From the NCBI RefSeq assembly GCF_020523925.1, contig NZ_JAJAPW010000004.1, positions 434,001-498,000 on the forward strand: a DNA stretch of 64,000 bases, in the 5' to 3' direction. The stretch is from Neotamlana laminarinivorans. Lineage in GTDB: Bacteria > Bacteroidota > Bacteroidia > Flavobacteriales > Flavobacteriaceae. Each line of letters opens with the position of its first letter. Position 1 is the first letter of the stretch. The notes under the pieces were generated by a model. The model saw nothing but the letters and a program-made list of their open reading frames with translations, made no database searches and was not told the DNA's origin. The position numbers were made by a program, and so were the translations under genes. Shown piece after piece: positions 45,285 through 54,552 of the stretch.

Positions 45285-46502
45285 ATGAACAGAGTTGTAA
45301 TAACAGGAATGGGAATTTATTCTTGTATTGGCGAAAACTTAGCAGAAGTTAAAGAATCGTTATACAAAGGTAAGTCTGGTATTGTTGTAGATAAAGAAAG
45401 AATAGATTTTGGTTACCGGTCGCCATTAACAGGAATGGTGTCTAAACCAAACCTAAAAGGCATATTAACACGTAAACAGCGTATTAGTATTGGTGAAGAA
45501 GGTGAGTATGCATATATGGCAACTATTGAAGCTTTTAAAAACGCTAAAATAGATCAAGATTTTATCGATGCCAATCAAGTAGGAATTCTTTATGGAAACG
45601 ATAGTACAACAAAATCTGTAATAGAATCTGTAGATAAAGTTAGAGAAAAAAAAGATACAACCTTAGTGGGTTCTGGTGCAATTTTTAAGGGGATGAATTC
45701 CTCTGTTACTATGAATCTTTCAACCATATTTAAACTTACAGGAGTTAATTTTACCATTAGTGCAGCCTGTGCCAGTGGATCACATTCCATTGGAATGGCC
45801 TATCAATTAATAAAAAGTGGATTGCAAGATTGTATTATATGTGGTGGCGCACAAGAAATAAATCCATATGTTATGTCTAGTTTCGATGGTTTGGGTGTGT
45901 TTTCAATGAATACTGAAAATCCAGGACAAGCTTCAAAACCATTTGATGCTAATAGAGATGGTTTAGTACCAAGTGGTGGGGCTGCAACTGTAATTTTAGA
46001 ATCATATGATTCTGCAATAAAACGAGGCGCTCCTATTTTAGGAGAAGTAATAGGGTATGGCTTTTCATCAAATGGCGAGCATATATCAACACCAAATGCA
46101 GCAGGCCCAAGTTATGCTATGAAAATGGCCATAAAACAAGCGGGTATCAGTGCTGGCGATGTAGATTATGTAAACGCACATGCAACATCAACACCTGTAG
46201 GCGATGCTAACGAAGCAAAAGCTATTTTTGATGTTTTTGGAGAGCATGGTCCAGCGGTAAGTTCAACAAAATCGATGACAGGACATGAGTGCTGGATGGC
46301 AGGTGCTAGCGAGGTAATTTACTCAATGTTAATGATGCACCATGGATTTGTAGCACCAAATATTAACTTGGAAACGCCAGATGAGGATGCGAAAAAATTA
46401 AATTTAGTCAGCAAAACCTTAGATAAAAAAATTAATGTATTTTTGTCCAACTCTTTTGGTTTCGGTGGAACCAATTCAGCATTAATAATAAAAAAAATAT
46501 AA
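45285..46502 (+). CDS. Beta-ketoacyl-ACP synthase (FabF/FabB type), intact triad
   Basis: A 405-residue condensing enzyme with Cys162 (SAACASGSHSIG), His299 (NAHATSTPVGD) and His334 (STKSMTGHECWMAG): a full Cys-His-His triad, though GHECWMAG replaces the more usual GHxxGAAG. It is next to its ACP gene (7-base gap). It probably elongates the aryl polyene or the resorcinol acyl chains. Confidence 0.92.
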   Translation: MNRVVITGMGIYSCIGENLAEVKESLYKGKSGIVVDKERIDFGYRSPLTGMVSKPNLKGILTRKQRISIGEEGEYAYMATIEAFKNAKIDQDFIDANQVGILYGNDSTTKSVIESVDKVREKKDTTLVGSGAIFKGMNSSVTMNLSTIFKLTGVNFTISAACASGSHSIGMAYQLIKSGLQDCIICGGAQEINPYVMSSFDGLGVFSMNTENPGQASKPFDANRDGLVPSGGAATVILESYDSAIKRGAPILGEVIGYGFSSNGEHISTPNAAGPSYAMKMAIKQAGISAGDVDYVNAHATSTPVGDANEAKAIFDVFGEHGPAVSSTKSMTGHECWMAGASEVIYSMLMMHHGFVAPNINLETPDEDAKKLNLVSKTLDKKINVFLSNSFGFGGTNSALIIKKI

Positions 46503-46509
46503 TTGCGCG

Positions 46510-46752
46510 ATGACTAAAGAAGTTATTATTGAAAAAATAAACAACTTTCTTATTGATGAATTTGAAGTAGAAAGTGATGATATTTCGCCAGATGCAGATT
46601 TAAAAGAAACCTTAGATCTTGATAGTTTAGATTTTGTTGATTTAGTGGTTTCTGTTGAAGCTAATTTTGGAGTAAAGCTTGTTGGCGAAGATTTTGTTAA
46701 CGTTAAAGTGCTTCAAGATTTTTATGATTTAATCGAGAATAAGCTTAGCTAA
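46510..46752 (+). CDS. Acyl carrier protein
   Basis: An 80-residue acidic ACP with the 4'-phosphopantetheine site Ser39 in LDLDSLDFVDL. It is one of two ACPs in the cluster; the other is at 56317. Confidence 0.9.
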   Translation: MTKEVIIEKINNFLIDEFEVESDDISPDADLKETLDLDSLDFVDLVVSVEANFGVKLVGEDFVNVKVLQDFYDLIENKLS

Positions 46753-46778
46753 ATTTGATTAAAACATTATAACTTTAT

Positions 46779-47663
46779 ATGGCTGCTAAATGGAAAGGTA
46801 AATCCAGAGGAACAGTTTTAGGTTACAAAATATTTGTGTTTTGTATAAAAAAACTAGGCGTAAAAGCAGCGTATTTTGTGCTTTATTTCGTTTCTTTTTA
46901 CTTTGTGTTGTTTGCCAAAGATAGTTTTAAAGCCATTTACTATTATCTTAAAAACAGACAAGGTTTTTCTAAAATCAAAAGTCTTAAAAACGTTTATAAT
47001 AGTTACTTTGTTTTTGGTCAAACTATTATAGATAAAGTAGCCATTTCTTCAGGGTTACGAAAAAAATTCACTTACGAGTTCGATGGTATTGAATTAATAA
47101 ATCAAGCCTTAAAAAATAAAAAAGGAGGTATTTTAATTAGCGCGCATGTGGGTAATTTTGAAATTGCCGAACATTTTTTTGGCGATTTAGATGAATCTGC
47201 ATCAATAAGTTTGCTTACTACTAATCAAGAGCATACTGCAATTCAAGAGTATTTAGAAAGTGTTACTACAAAATCTAACATCAACCTCATTATATTAAAA
47301 GATGATTTGTCTCATGTTTTCGAGATAAATGCTGCCTTAGCACGAAACGAAATTGTTTGTATTACAGGCGATCGTTACACAGAAAACACAAAGTTTTTAG
47401 AGAAAGAATTACTTGGTGAAAAAGCTAAATTTCCTGCAGGACCTTTTGTGTTAGCTTCACGATTAAGAGTTCCTGTGTTGTTTGTGTATGTAATGAAAGA
47501 AAGTAATTTACACTATCATTTATACGCAAGACAATCTAAAGCAAAATATCGCGATGTAGATTCTCTTTTAAAAGATTACACCGATAGCCTATCCTGGATT
47601 TTAAAAAAGTATCCATTACAATGGTTTAACTATTTCGATTTTTGGGGGAAACTCAAAAAATAG
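46779..47663 (+). CDS. LpxL/HtrB-family lipid acyltransferase
   Basis: A 294-residue membrane-associated acyltransferase with the catalytic HX4E motif as His123-Glu128 (SAHVGNFEIAEH) and an N-terminal membrane segment (AAYFVLYFVSFYFVLFA). Family members transfer acyl groups from ACP to lipid hydroxyls. In this cluster it is a candidate for joining the aryl polyene acid to the dialkylresorcinol hydroxyl (ester), or for anchoring to a lipid. A 91-base gap follows. Confidence 0.85.
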   Translation: MAAKWKGKSRGTVLGYKIFVFCIKKLGVKAAYFVLYFVSFYFVLFAKDSFKAIYYYLKNRQGFSKIKSLKNVYNSYFVFGQTIIDKVAISSGLRKKFTYEFDGIELINQALKNKKGGILISAHVGNFEIAEHFFGDLDESASISLLTTNQEHTAIQEYLESVTTKSNINLIILKDDLSHVFEINAALARNEIVCITGDRYTENTKFLEKELLGEKAKFPAGPFVLASRLRVPVLFVYVMKESNLHYHLYARQSKAKYRDVDSLLKDYTDSLSWILKKYPLQWFNYFDFWGKLKK

Positions 47664-47754
47664 GTGTTGTTTATAACCAACTATTTAGTTTCATAATAAA
47701 AGTTAGGTTTAACGTTTTAATTATTTATTTTTACTCATAATTTTAAAAACACCC

Positions 47755-48690
47755 ATGAAGCAAGTTTTAGTTTTGCATTATTCTCAATCTGGTCAACTAA
47801 CAGAAATTGTAAATAATATAGTTGAAAATTTCAAGAATGATGAAGCTGTAAAGCTACACTATCATAATATCGAGCTAAAACGAAACTTTCCTTTTCCGTG
47901 GACAAAAAAAGATTTTTTTGGAGTATTCCCAGATACCTTTTTACAAAATTACCAAGAGGTAAACCCCGTTCCCGATGCTATTTTAAATAACACATACGAT
48001 TTAATAATTTTTGGTTATCAAGTATGGTATTTAACGCCGTCGTTACCAATATCCTCTTTTTTACAATCAGAAAGTGCAAAAACATTGTTTTCAGGATCCA
48101 AGGTTGTAACTGTAAGTGGCACCAGAAATATGTGGATTATGGCTCAGGAGAAGTTAAAAATACACCTAAAAAAATTAAATGCTAACTTAGTAGGTAATAT
48201 TGCGTTGGTAGACAGGCATAGTAATTACATAAGTGTAATAACTATTGTAAGGTGGATGTTTTCTGGTAAGAAAAAGAAATATTTAGGTATCTTTCCTAAG
48301 CCAGGAATAAGCCAAGTCGATATTGATAATGCGGTTAAATTTGGCCCAATAATAAAACAACATTTATTGGGAAATACCTGGGGTAATTTACAGGATAATT
48401 TGTTAAAAAATGGTGCTGTAGAAATAAAACCGTTTTTAATAACCGTAGATCGCAAGGCGAATGTTATATTTACAAAATGGGCAAATTTTATTCATAAAAG
48501 CAGCGAGCCAAATACAAAAAAACGAGAAACCTTGTTAAAATTTTTCAATGTGTATTTGTTTATTGCAATTTGGGTTGTTTCTCCAATTGTTTTTATCTTA
48601 TTTTTGCTTACTTATGTTTTTAACATCCCAAAAATTAAAAAGCAGAAGAAGTATTACACTTCCGTAGAGCTATTAGAGAATACTAAATAA
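47755..48690 (+). CDS. darA: Dialkylresorcinol condensing enzyme DarA
   Basis: 311 residues. The N terminus is flavodoxin/NADPH quinone reductase-like (VLVLHYSQSGQLTEIV, a phosphate-binding-loop pattern). DarA is the condensing/cyclising partner of DarB in 2,5-dialkylresorcinol synthesis. A hydrophobic helix near 265-290 (LFIAIWVVSPIVFILFLL) suggests membrane anchoring. It is 3 bases before darB, the expected pair. Confidence 0.9.
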   Translation: MKQVLVLHYSQSGQLTEIVNNIVENFKNDEAVKLHYHNIELKRNFPFPWTKKDFFGVFPDTFLQNYQEVNPVPDAILNNTYDLIIFGYQVWYLTPSLPISSFLQSESAKTLFSGSKVVTVSGTRNMWIMAQEKLKIHLKKLNANLVGNIALVDRHSNYISVITIVRWMFSGKKKKYLGIFPKPGISQVDIDNAVKFGPIIKQHLLGNTWGNLQDNLLKNGAVEIKPFLITVDRKANVIFTKWANFIHKSSEPNTKKRETLLKFFNVYLFIAIWVVSPIVFILFLLTYVFNIPKIKKQKKYYTSVELLENTK

Positions 48691-48693
48691 CAT

Positions 48694-49827
48694 ATGAAAG
48701 AAGTATATATAACGCGTGTTTCAAAATTTTTACCCAACAAACCAGTTTCTAACGATGAAATGGAGGAAAAATTGGGTTTAATAAATGGTAAACATTCCAA
48801 AGGAAGACGCATTGTTTTAAGAAATAATCAAATTAAAACAAGGTACTATGCAATTGATGAAAATGGTCAAGTTACGCATAACAACGCCCAACTTACTGCA
48901 GAAGCTATCAATAGACTTTGTGATGATGATTTTAAAACTACAGATATAGAAGTATTATCATGTGGTACTTCAAGTCCAGATCATATTTTACCATCTCATG
49001 CTTCAATGGTGCATGGGTTTTTAAAAAACGGAAATCTTGAAGTAAACTCACCAACAGGAGCATGTTGTTCAGGAATGAACGCTTTAAAATATGGTTACTT
49101 TTCAGTAAAATGTGGCCAATCTAATAATGCTGTAGTTTCTGGCTCAGAGCGTAGTTCTACTTGGATGCGTTCCGATCTTTTTGAGGATGAAGTAAAACAC
49201 TTAGAATCTTTAGAAGAAAACCCAATAATTGCGTTTAATAAAGATTTTTTAAGATGGATGCTTTCTGATGGTGCTGGTGCTTGTTTACTTGAAGCAGAAC
49301 CAAAAGGAGAGCAACCTTTAAGAATAGACTGGATTGAAGGATTTTCGTATGCCTTCGAGCTAGATGCTTGTATGTATTCTGGTGGAGAAAAACAAGAGGA
49401 CGGATTTTTAAAACCATGGCGCGAATACGCATCGGACCAATGGAGTAAAAAAACGCTTTTTGCGGTACAACAAGATGTAAAACTTCTTGGAGCTAATATT
49501 CTAGAAAAAGGAGTAGATAGCTTAAAGCGTACTTTTGCAAAACACAATATTTCTGCAGACGATATAGATTATTATTTGCCTCATATTTCTTCCTATTATT
49601 TTAAAGAAGGGTTGTACGATGCTATGAAAGAAGCAGGTATTGAAATTCCTTGGGAAAAATGGTTCATGAATTTGCAAAGCGTTGGTAATGTAGGTGCAGC
49701 ATCAATATATTTAATGTTAGAAGAATTAGTAGCTTCAGGGCAATTACAAAAGGGACAAAAAATATTACTATCTGTTCCAGAAAGTTCCAGATTTTCATAT
49801 TCTATAGCCTTATTAACCGTTTGCTAA
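48694..49827 (+). CDS. darB: DarB, KAS III-like ketosynthase for dialkylresorcinol
   Basis: A 377-residue beta-ketoacyl synthase III-like enzyme. The nucleophile is Cys125 in TGACCSGMNAL, with GTSSPDHILPSHAS before it and later FMNLQSVGNVGAASIYLML. It provides the second acyl unit that DarA condenses to the resorcinol ring. It is directly downstream of darA. Confidence 0.92.
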   Translation: MKEVYITRVSKFLPNKPVSNDEMEEKLGLINGKHSKGRRIVLRNNQIKTRYYAIDENGQVTHNNAQLTAEAINRLCDDDFKTTDIEVLSCGTSSPDHILPSHASMVHGFLKNGNLEVNSPTGACCSGMNALKYGYFSVKCGQSNNAVVSGSERSSTWMRSDLFEDEVKHLESLEENPIIAFNKDFLRWMLSDGAGACLLEAEPKGEQPLRIDWIEGFSYAFELDACMYSGGEKQEDGFLKPWREYASDQWSKKTLFAVQQDVKLLGANILEKGVDSLKRTFAKHNISADDIDYYLPHISSYYFKEGLYDAMKEAGIEIPWEKWFMNLQSVGNVGAASIYLMLEELVASGQLQKGQKILLSVPESSRFSYSIALLTVC

Positions 49828-49831
49828 AATT

Positions 49832-50260
49832 ATGACTACACAATTTCCGGTAAAGGACATTACAAAATTAATACCTCAAAAAGCACCGTTTGTAATGGTA
49901 GATTCGCTTTTAGATTTTTCCGAAACAAAAGTAGAGTCTGCTTTTACTATTCTTTCAAATAATCTTTTTGTGGAAAATAATAATTTTACCGAGCCTGGTT
50001 TAGTAGAAAATATGGCTCAAACCGTAGCGTTACATACAGGTTATAATTACTATATTAAAGGAGAAGATGCGCCAACAGGTTATATTGGTTCTATAAAAAA
50101 AACAACAATAAAAAAACTTCCAAAAGTAAATGATGTAATAACTACCAAGGTAAATGTTTTACACGAAATTATGGGAGTTACTATGGTAGAAATCATGGTT
50201 TTTAATGCTCAAAATGAAGAGATTGCTTCAGCCGAAATGAAAACAGTAATAGCTTCTTAA
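49832..50260 (+). CDS. Hot-dog fold dehydratase-like protein, Glu-type (His lost)
   Basis: 142 residues. It resembles FabZ/ApeP-type 3-hydroxyacyl-ACP dehydratases: IPQKAPFVMVDSL at the start and EPGLVENMAQTVAL, which keeps the catalytic-type Glu. The GHFPG segment that carries FabZ's catalytic His is missing, and the usual PHR is PQK. The stop codon abuts the next gene (1-base overlap). It may work as one subunit of a heteromeric dehydratase. Confidence 0.8.
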   Translation: MTTQFPVKDITKLIPQKAPFVMVDSLLDFSETKVESAFTILSNNLFVENNNFTEPGLVENMAQTVALHTGYNYYIKGEDAPTGYIGSIKKTTIKKLPKVNDVITTKVNVLHEIMGVTMVEIMVFNAQNEEIASAEMKTVIAS

Positions 50261-50706
50261 TGAATAATGATTTTTTAGAAATAAATATTAGTGAAGTTTT
50301 ACCGCATCGCGCTCCTTTTTTAATGGTAGATAAAATAAATACCATTAATGATGCTGAGGTTACAACTCAGTTTTTTATTAAAGAATCTTCAATTTTTAAC
50401 GATAATGGTTTTTTTGCCGAAGCTGGCTTAATAGAACACGCAGCACAAACCTGTTCTTGTATAGTGGGTAAATCGTTTTACGATAATAAATCAACGGTTA
50501 GGCTTATTGGTTTTATTAGTGCCATAAAAAAAGTTACAATATACAGTTTACCTAAAGTAAATACTACAATTACATCAAAAGCCAACTTAATTTCCCGTTT
50601 TGATGCAGACGATTATAGTTTGTGTAATATTGAATGCACCATATCTCAAGACCATAAAGAATTAGTATCTTGCAATCTCAATTTAATTATTCGAGAAATT
50701 AATTAA
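50260..50706 (+). CDS. Hot-dog fold dehydratase-like protein, Glu-type (ApeP-like)
   Basis: 148 residues with PHRAPFLMVDKI at the start and AEAGLIEHAAQTC, the Glu-bearing helix. Like the preceding gene it lacks GHFPG, so the FabZ catalytic His is not in this chain. It keeps PHR, unlike its neighbour. It probably pairs with the His-type subunit encoded at 61430. Confidence 0.8.
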   Translation: MNNDFLEINISEVLPHRAPFLMVDKINTINDAEVTTQFFIKESSIFNDNGFFAEAGLIEHAAQTCSCIVGKSFYDNKSTVRLIGFISAIKKVTIYSLPKVNTTITSKANLISRFDADDYSLCNIECTISQDHKELVSCNLNLIIREIN

Positions 50707-50709
50707 GCT

Positions 50710-51120
50710 ATGAAAGCAAACGAAGTTCCTCAGGATAAAAGTAGTTTAGATTCTATAAATCAAAAAGAATTATGCTACGCGACCGACGAAAATGGTAATT
50801 ACATAACTACAAAAAGTAGTGGTTGGACACCAAAAACAATTGCTTTAAACAATGCTATTGAAGATATTAAAGAGCGCGCCGAAGAAGCTAAACAACGTGT
50901 ACTAAATAACGAAACAAGTCCTATTGAATATTACATGGAATTAAACCGAATGGATGTTACCATTCTTGCAGGTTACGTTGGTATTTGGCCATTTCGAGTA
51001 AAACGACATTTTAACCCGAAACGTTTTAAAAAACTATCAGATAAATTATTGCAAAAATACGCCGATGCTTTTAACATAAGTTTACAGCAATTAAAACAAG
51101 GAGATTTAAATGAAGATTGA
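50710..51120 (+). CDS. Unrecognised small protein of the pigment cluster
   Basis: 136 residues, cytoplasmic, with a helical charged middle (ALNNAIEDIKERAEEAKQRV) and a C-terminal segment with helix-turn-helix-like spacing (ILAGYVGIWPFRVKRHF, then LSDKLLQKYADAFNISLQQL). I recognise no family. It is 3 bases after the dehydratase and overlaps the BtrH-like gene by 11 bases, so it is tightly coupled. It could bind or regulate the acyltransferase, or be a transcription factor. Confidence 0.68.
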   Translation: MKANEVPQDKSSLDSINQKELCYATDENGNYITTKSSGWTPKTIALNNAIEDIKERAEEAKQRVLNNETSPIEYYMELNRMDVTILAGYVGIWPFRVKRHFNPKRFKKLSDKLLQKYADAFNISLQQLKQGDLNED

Positions 51121-52114
51121 TTTTAAACATCACCAATCTGCACACTGCGAAAATGGTGTAGTTTCTAATTTAATGAAGCATAATGGTATAAACATTAGCG
51201 AACCTATGATTTTTGGAATAGGTTCTGGCTTAATTTATTGTTATATCCCATTTTTAAAAGTAAATCACGGGCCAGCAGTAACGTATCGTGTTATGCCAGG
51301 TTTAATTTTTAAGCGTTTTGCAAAACGCATTGGTGTAACCTTTAAACGCGAAAAATTTAAAAGTGCCACTAAAGCCAAACAACGTTTAGACGACAATATA
51401 AAAAATAACAATCCGGTTGGTTTACAGGTGGGTATTTACCATTTGTTATACTTGCCAGATCATTACCGTTTTCATTTTAATGCCCACAATATTGTGGTTT
51501 ATGGCAAAGAAGGATCTGATTATTTAGTAAGTGACCCAGTTATTGAAAACGTTGCAAAACTAGACGAAAAGCAACTTGAAAAAGCACGTTTTGCAAAAGG
51601 GCCATTTGCACCAAACGGACAAATTTACTACCCAATTTCTTTTCCAAAAGAAAGTGAGATTCCATATAAAAAAGCCATTGTAAAAGGTATAAAACAAACT
51701 TGCCGAGATATGTTGGCACCAATACCCATAGTTGGTGTAAAAGGCATTCGAATGGTGGCAAAACTTATTAAAAAGTGGCCAAAGAAAAAAGGTATAAAAG
51801 TAGCCAATCATTATTTGGGGCAAATTGTTCGTATGCAAGAAGAAATAGGTACCGGTGGTGGTGGCTTTCGTTATATTTTTGCGGCTTTTTTACAAGAATC
51901 GAGTGCCATTTTAAATAATGAAAAACTCATGGAGCTCTCTAAGGAAATGACCGTAATTGGCGATTTATGGAGAGATTTTGCTTTGGAAGCCTCTCGTTTA
52001 TACAAAAATCGTAAAGCGACAACGGGATCGTACGATAAGGTTTCAGAAATGTTATTTGAGTTAGCAGATAAAGAAGAAGTGTTTTTTAAAGCATTAAAAA
52101 TAGCCATAAAATAG
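51110..52114 (+). CDS. BtrH N-terminal-like cysteine acyltransferase/peptidase-fold protein
   Basis: 334 residues. The N terminus (HHQSAHCENGVVSNLMKHNG, Cys13) matches the BtrH family, papain-like enzymes; BtrH transfers an acyl group from an ACP-bound substrate to an amine. The rest includes VGLQVGIYHLLYLPDHYRF and HFNAHNIVVYG with a His-Asn pair. In the pigment cluster it may transfer the ACP-bound polyene to the resorcinol or to another acceptor. The following ABC transporter genes are 4 bases away. Confidence 0.75.
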   Translation: MKIDFKHHQSAHCENGVVSNLMKHNGINISEPMIFGIGSGLIYCYIPFLKVNHGPAVTYRVMPGLIFKRFAKRIGVTFKREKFKSATKAKQRLDDNIKNNNPVGLQVGIYHLLYLPDHYRFHFNAHNIVVYGKEGSDYLVSDPVIENVAKLDEKQLEKARFAKGPFAPNGQIYYPISFPKESEIPYKKAIVKGIKQTCRDMLAPIPIVGVKGIRMVAKLIKKWPKKKGIKVANHYLGQIVRMQEEIGTGGGGFRYIFAAFLQESSAILNNEKLMELSKEMTVIGDLWRDFALEASRLYKNRKATTGSYDKVSEMLFELADKEEVFFKALKIAIK

Positions 52115-52117
52115 AAA

Positions 52118-52861
52118 ATGATAGTAATAGATAAAATCTCAAAAAAATATGTAGGTGCCGATAATTATTCGGTGTCTAATTTGAGTCTGTCTATAAACGA
52201 TCAAGAAATTTTTGGGCTTTTAGGGCCAAACGGCGCGGGAAAAACCACTTTAATTTCTATGTTATGTGCTTTGGTAAAACCAACTTCGGGGATTTTTACC
52301 ATCAATAATTTAAACTACAAACAGCATAAAACCGAAATAAAAAAACTTATAGGTATTGTGCCACAGGAATATGCGTTGTACCCAACTTTAACAGCGTTCG
52401 AGAATTTAAAATATTTCGGTAGCATGTATGGTTTAAAAGGTAAATCGCTAAACCAAAAGATATTAAGTCACCTAGAAATTTTAGGCCTTGAGAAATTTGC
52501 AAACAAGAAAATTGATACTTTTTCGGGAGGTATGAAACGTCGCGTTAATTTATTAGCGAGTATTTTGCATAATCCTAAAGTTTTAATTTTAGATGAACCT
52601 ACCGTTGGAGTAGATGTGCAGTCTAAAAATGTGATAATTAATTTTTTAAAAGAGCTTAACGCAAGCGGAACAACTATAATTTATACCTCGCATCATCTTA
52701 ATGAAGCGGAGCAGTTTTGTACTAAAGTGGCAATTATTGATCACGGAAAAATAATTATTGAAGGAAAGCCAAAGGATTTAATTAATAAATCTGATGAGTT
52801 ACATAACCTTGAAGATGTATTTATAAGTTTAACGGGTAAAGAACTTCGCGATTATGCATAA
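52118..52861 (+). CDS. ABC transporter ATP-binding protein
   Basis: A 247-residue ATPase: Walker A GPNGAGKT (36-43), signature FSGGMKRRVNL near 142, Walker B LILDEPTVGVD near 162 and the H-loop in YTSHHLNEAE. It is of the ABC-2 exporter type and overlaps the permease gene by 8 bases. It probably exports or flips a pigment intermediate or another cluster product. Confidence 0.92.
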   Translation: MIVIDKISKKYVGADNYSVSNLSLSINDQEIFGLLGPNGAGKTTLISMLCALVKPTSGIFTINNLNYKQHKTEIKKLIGIVPQEYALYPTLTAFENLKYFGSMYGLKGKSLNQKILSHLEILGLEKFANKKIDTFSGGMKRRVNLLASILHNPKVLILDEPTVGVDVQSKNVIINFLKELNASGTTIIYTSHHLNEAEQFCTKVAIIDHGKIIIEGKPKDLINKSDELHNLEDVFISLTGKELRDYA

Positions 52862-54122
52862 GTTATTAGCATCGGCATACAAGGAATTTTTATTGTTAAA
52901 ACGAGATTTTGGTAGTGTTATCATCTTGTTTGTAATGCCTTTGGTACTAATAATTACAATTACTTTAATTCAAGATAGCACCTTTAAAACCATCGAAAAT
53001 ACTCAAATTCCTATTTTGGTAGTTGATAATGATAAAGGTGAAGTTGCCAAAACCATGTTAGAAGGTTTGCAATCTTCGGAAGCTTTTGAAATTATTATGA
53101 GTGCTACTGAAGCTGAAGCGAAAGATTTGGTCTTTGGTGGTGATTATCAATTGGCAGTAATAATTCCAACTCATTTAACTTCAGATTTAAATAAAAAAGT
53201 AAATAGCAACGTTGATAATTTACTGCAAAATTTCGGAATAGACTCAGAAAGCAATGCTTCAGAACAACCAGAGGTTACAAGTAAAGAAGTACGCTTATAT
53301 TTCGATCCTGCAACACAAGTATCATTTAAAAATTCGGTTAAAAATGGTATCGATAAAATGATATCAAAAATTGAAATGAAAACCATTTATACCAGTTTTC
53401 AAAAGCAATTAAGTGATAATCCAGACGATGTCGTTTTTAAAACCGATAATTTTGTAACGTTTAAAGAAATACTTCCAAAAAAGGATAATGAAGAATTTAT
53501 CCCAAACTCCGCACAACATAATGTGCCTGCTTGGTCGTTATTTGCCATTTTCTTCATAATTGTACCTTTATCAATAAATATTGTAAAGGAAAAAAGTCAA
53601 GGCACCTTTGTTAGGTTGCGTACAAATCCAGTAAGTTATGCCACGGTTTTAGGTGGTAAAACGGTTGTGTATTTAGCGGTTTGCCTTATTCAATTTGCAT
53701 TAATGCTGGCGGTTGGTGTATTCGTATTTCCCAAAATTGGATTACCGACACTCGATGTTTCTGGCAGGTTGCCATTGTTGTTTGTAGTTAGTATTTTTGC
53801 AGGCTTAGCAGCAATTGGCTTAGGTGTTTTAATTGGAACTATTGCAAAAACCCAAGAACAGTCGGCGCCATTTGGAGCTACCTTTGTAGTTATTTTAGCA
53901 GCGATTGGAGGCGTTTGGGTGCCCGTTTTTATAATGCCAAAGTTTATGCAAGTATTATCGAATATTTCGCCTATGAACTGGGGATTAAATGCCTATTACG
54001 ATGTGTTTTTACGCAACGGCAGTTTAGCCAGTATTTTGCCAGAATTAGCATTGTTGTTATTGTTTTTTATAGTAACTACATTACTGTCAATATTTTTTAA
54101 CGAAAAGAAACATGCGGTCTAA
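52854..54122 (+). CDS. ABC-2 type transporter permease
   Basis: 422 residues with one N-terminal membrane segment (VIILFVMPLVLIITITLI, about 22-40), a large extracytoplasmic region (about 45-215) and five or six C-terminal membrane helices. This is the architecture of ABC-2 exporter permeases with a periplasmic domain. It is coupled to the upstream ATPase and overlaps the thioesterase gene by 11 bases. Confidence 0.88.
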   Translation: MHKLLASAYKEFLLLKRDFGSVIILFVMPLVLIITITLIQDSTFKTIENTQIPILVVDNDKGEVAKTMLEGLQSSEAFEIIMSATEAEAKDLVFGGDYQLAVIIPTHLTSDLNKKVNSNVDNLLQNFGIDSESNASEQPEVTSKEVRLYFDPATQVSFKNSVKNGIDKMISKIEMKTIYTSFQKQLSDNPDDVVFKTDNFVTFKEILPKKDNEEFIPNSAQHNVPAWSLFAIFFIIVPLSINIVKEKSQGTFVRLRTNPVSYATVLGGKTVVYLAVCLIQFALMLAVGVFVFPKIGLPTLDVSGRLPLLFVVSIFAGLAAIGLGVLIGTIAKTQEQSAPFGATFVVILAAIGGVWVPVFIMPKFMQVLSNISPMNWGLNAYYDVFLRNGSLASILPELALLLLFFIVTTLLSIFFNEKKHAV

Positions 54123-54552
54123 ACCAAAAGAAATAGAACATACAAGTAAAGTGCGCGTAAGGTTTGTAGAAACCGATCCGTTAGGTATTGTATGGCACGG
54201 AAATTATATTCAGTATTTCGAAGATGGTAGAGAAAACTTTGGAAGGCATCATGGTATTTCATATTTAGATCAAAAAGAATACGGTTTTGCAACACCAATA
54301 ATAGAATCGAAAACCAAACATAAACGCCCTTTAAAATATGGCGATGTAGCCACAATAAAAACTATTTTTGTAGATAGTTCGGCCGCAAAAATGATTTTTC
54401 GCTACGAAATTTACAACCAAGAAAATGAGTTGGTTTGCACCGGAGAAACTGTTCAAGTTTTTGTAGATAAAATAGGGCAAGGTGAATTGTGGTTAACACC
54501 ACCAGATTTTTTTACAGATTGGAAGAAAAAAGTAGGTTTGCTAGATGAGTAA
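54112..54552 (+). CDS. 4HBT-family acyl-CoA/acyl-ACP thioesterase
   Basis: 146 residues of hot-dog fold with the 4-hydroxybenzoyl-CoA thioesterase-type motif VETDPLGIVWHGNYIQYF (catalytic Asp and His/Asn region). It could release mis-primed chains or supply the free acid for ester formation. It overlaps the next ketosynthase gene by 8 bases. Confidence 0.83.
   Translation: MRSKPKEIEHTSKVRVRFVETDPLGIVWHGNYIQYFEDGRENFGRHHGISYLDQKEYGFATPIIESKTKHKRPLKYGDVATIKTIFVDSSAAKMIFRYEIYNQENELVCTGETVQVFVDKIGQGELWLTPPDFFTDWKKKVGLLDE

Noticed and set aside
49095-49547. A 150-residue antisense ORF inside darB
   Set aside because: Its composition follows from the codon use of the DarB frame on the other strand, and it has no neighbour or start signal that supports it.
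51540-51838. Overlapping antisense ORFs within the BtrH-like gene
   Set aside because: They lie opposite a well-supported coding frame and show no protein-like family pattern, so they are shadows.
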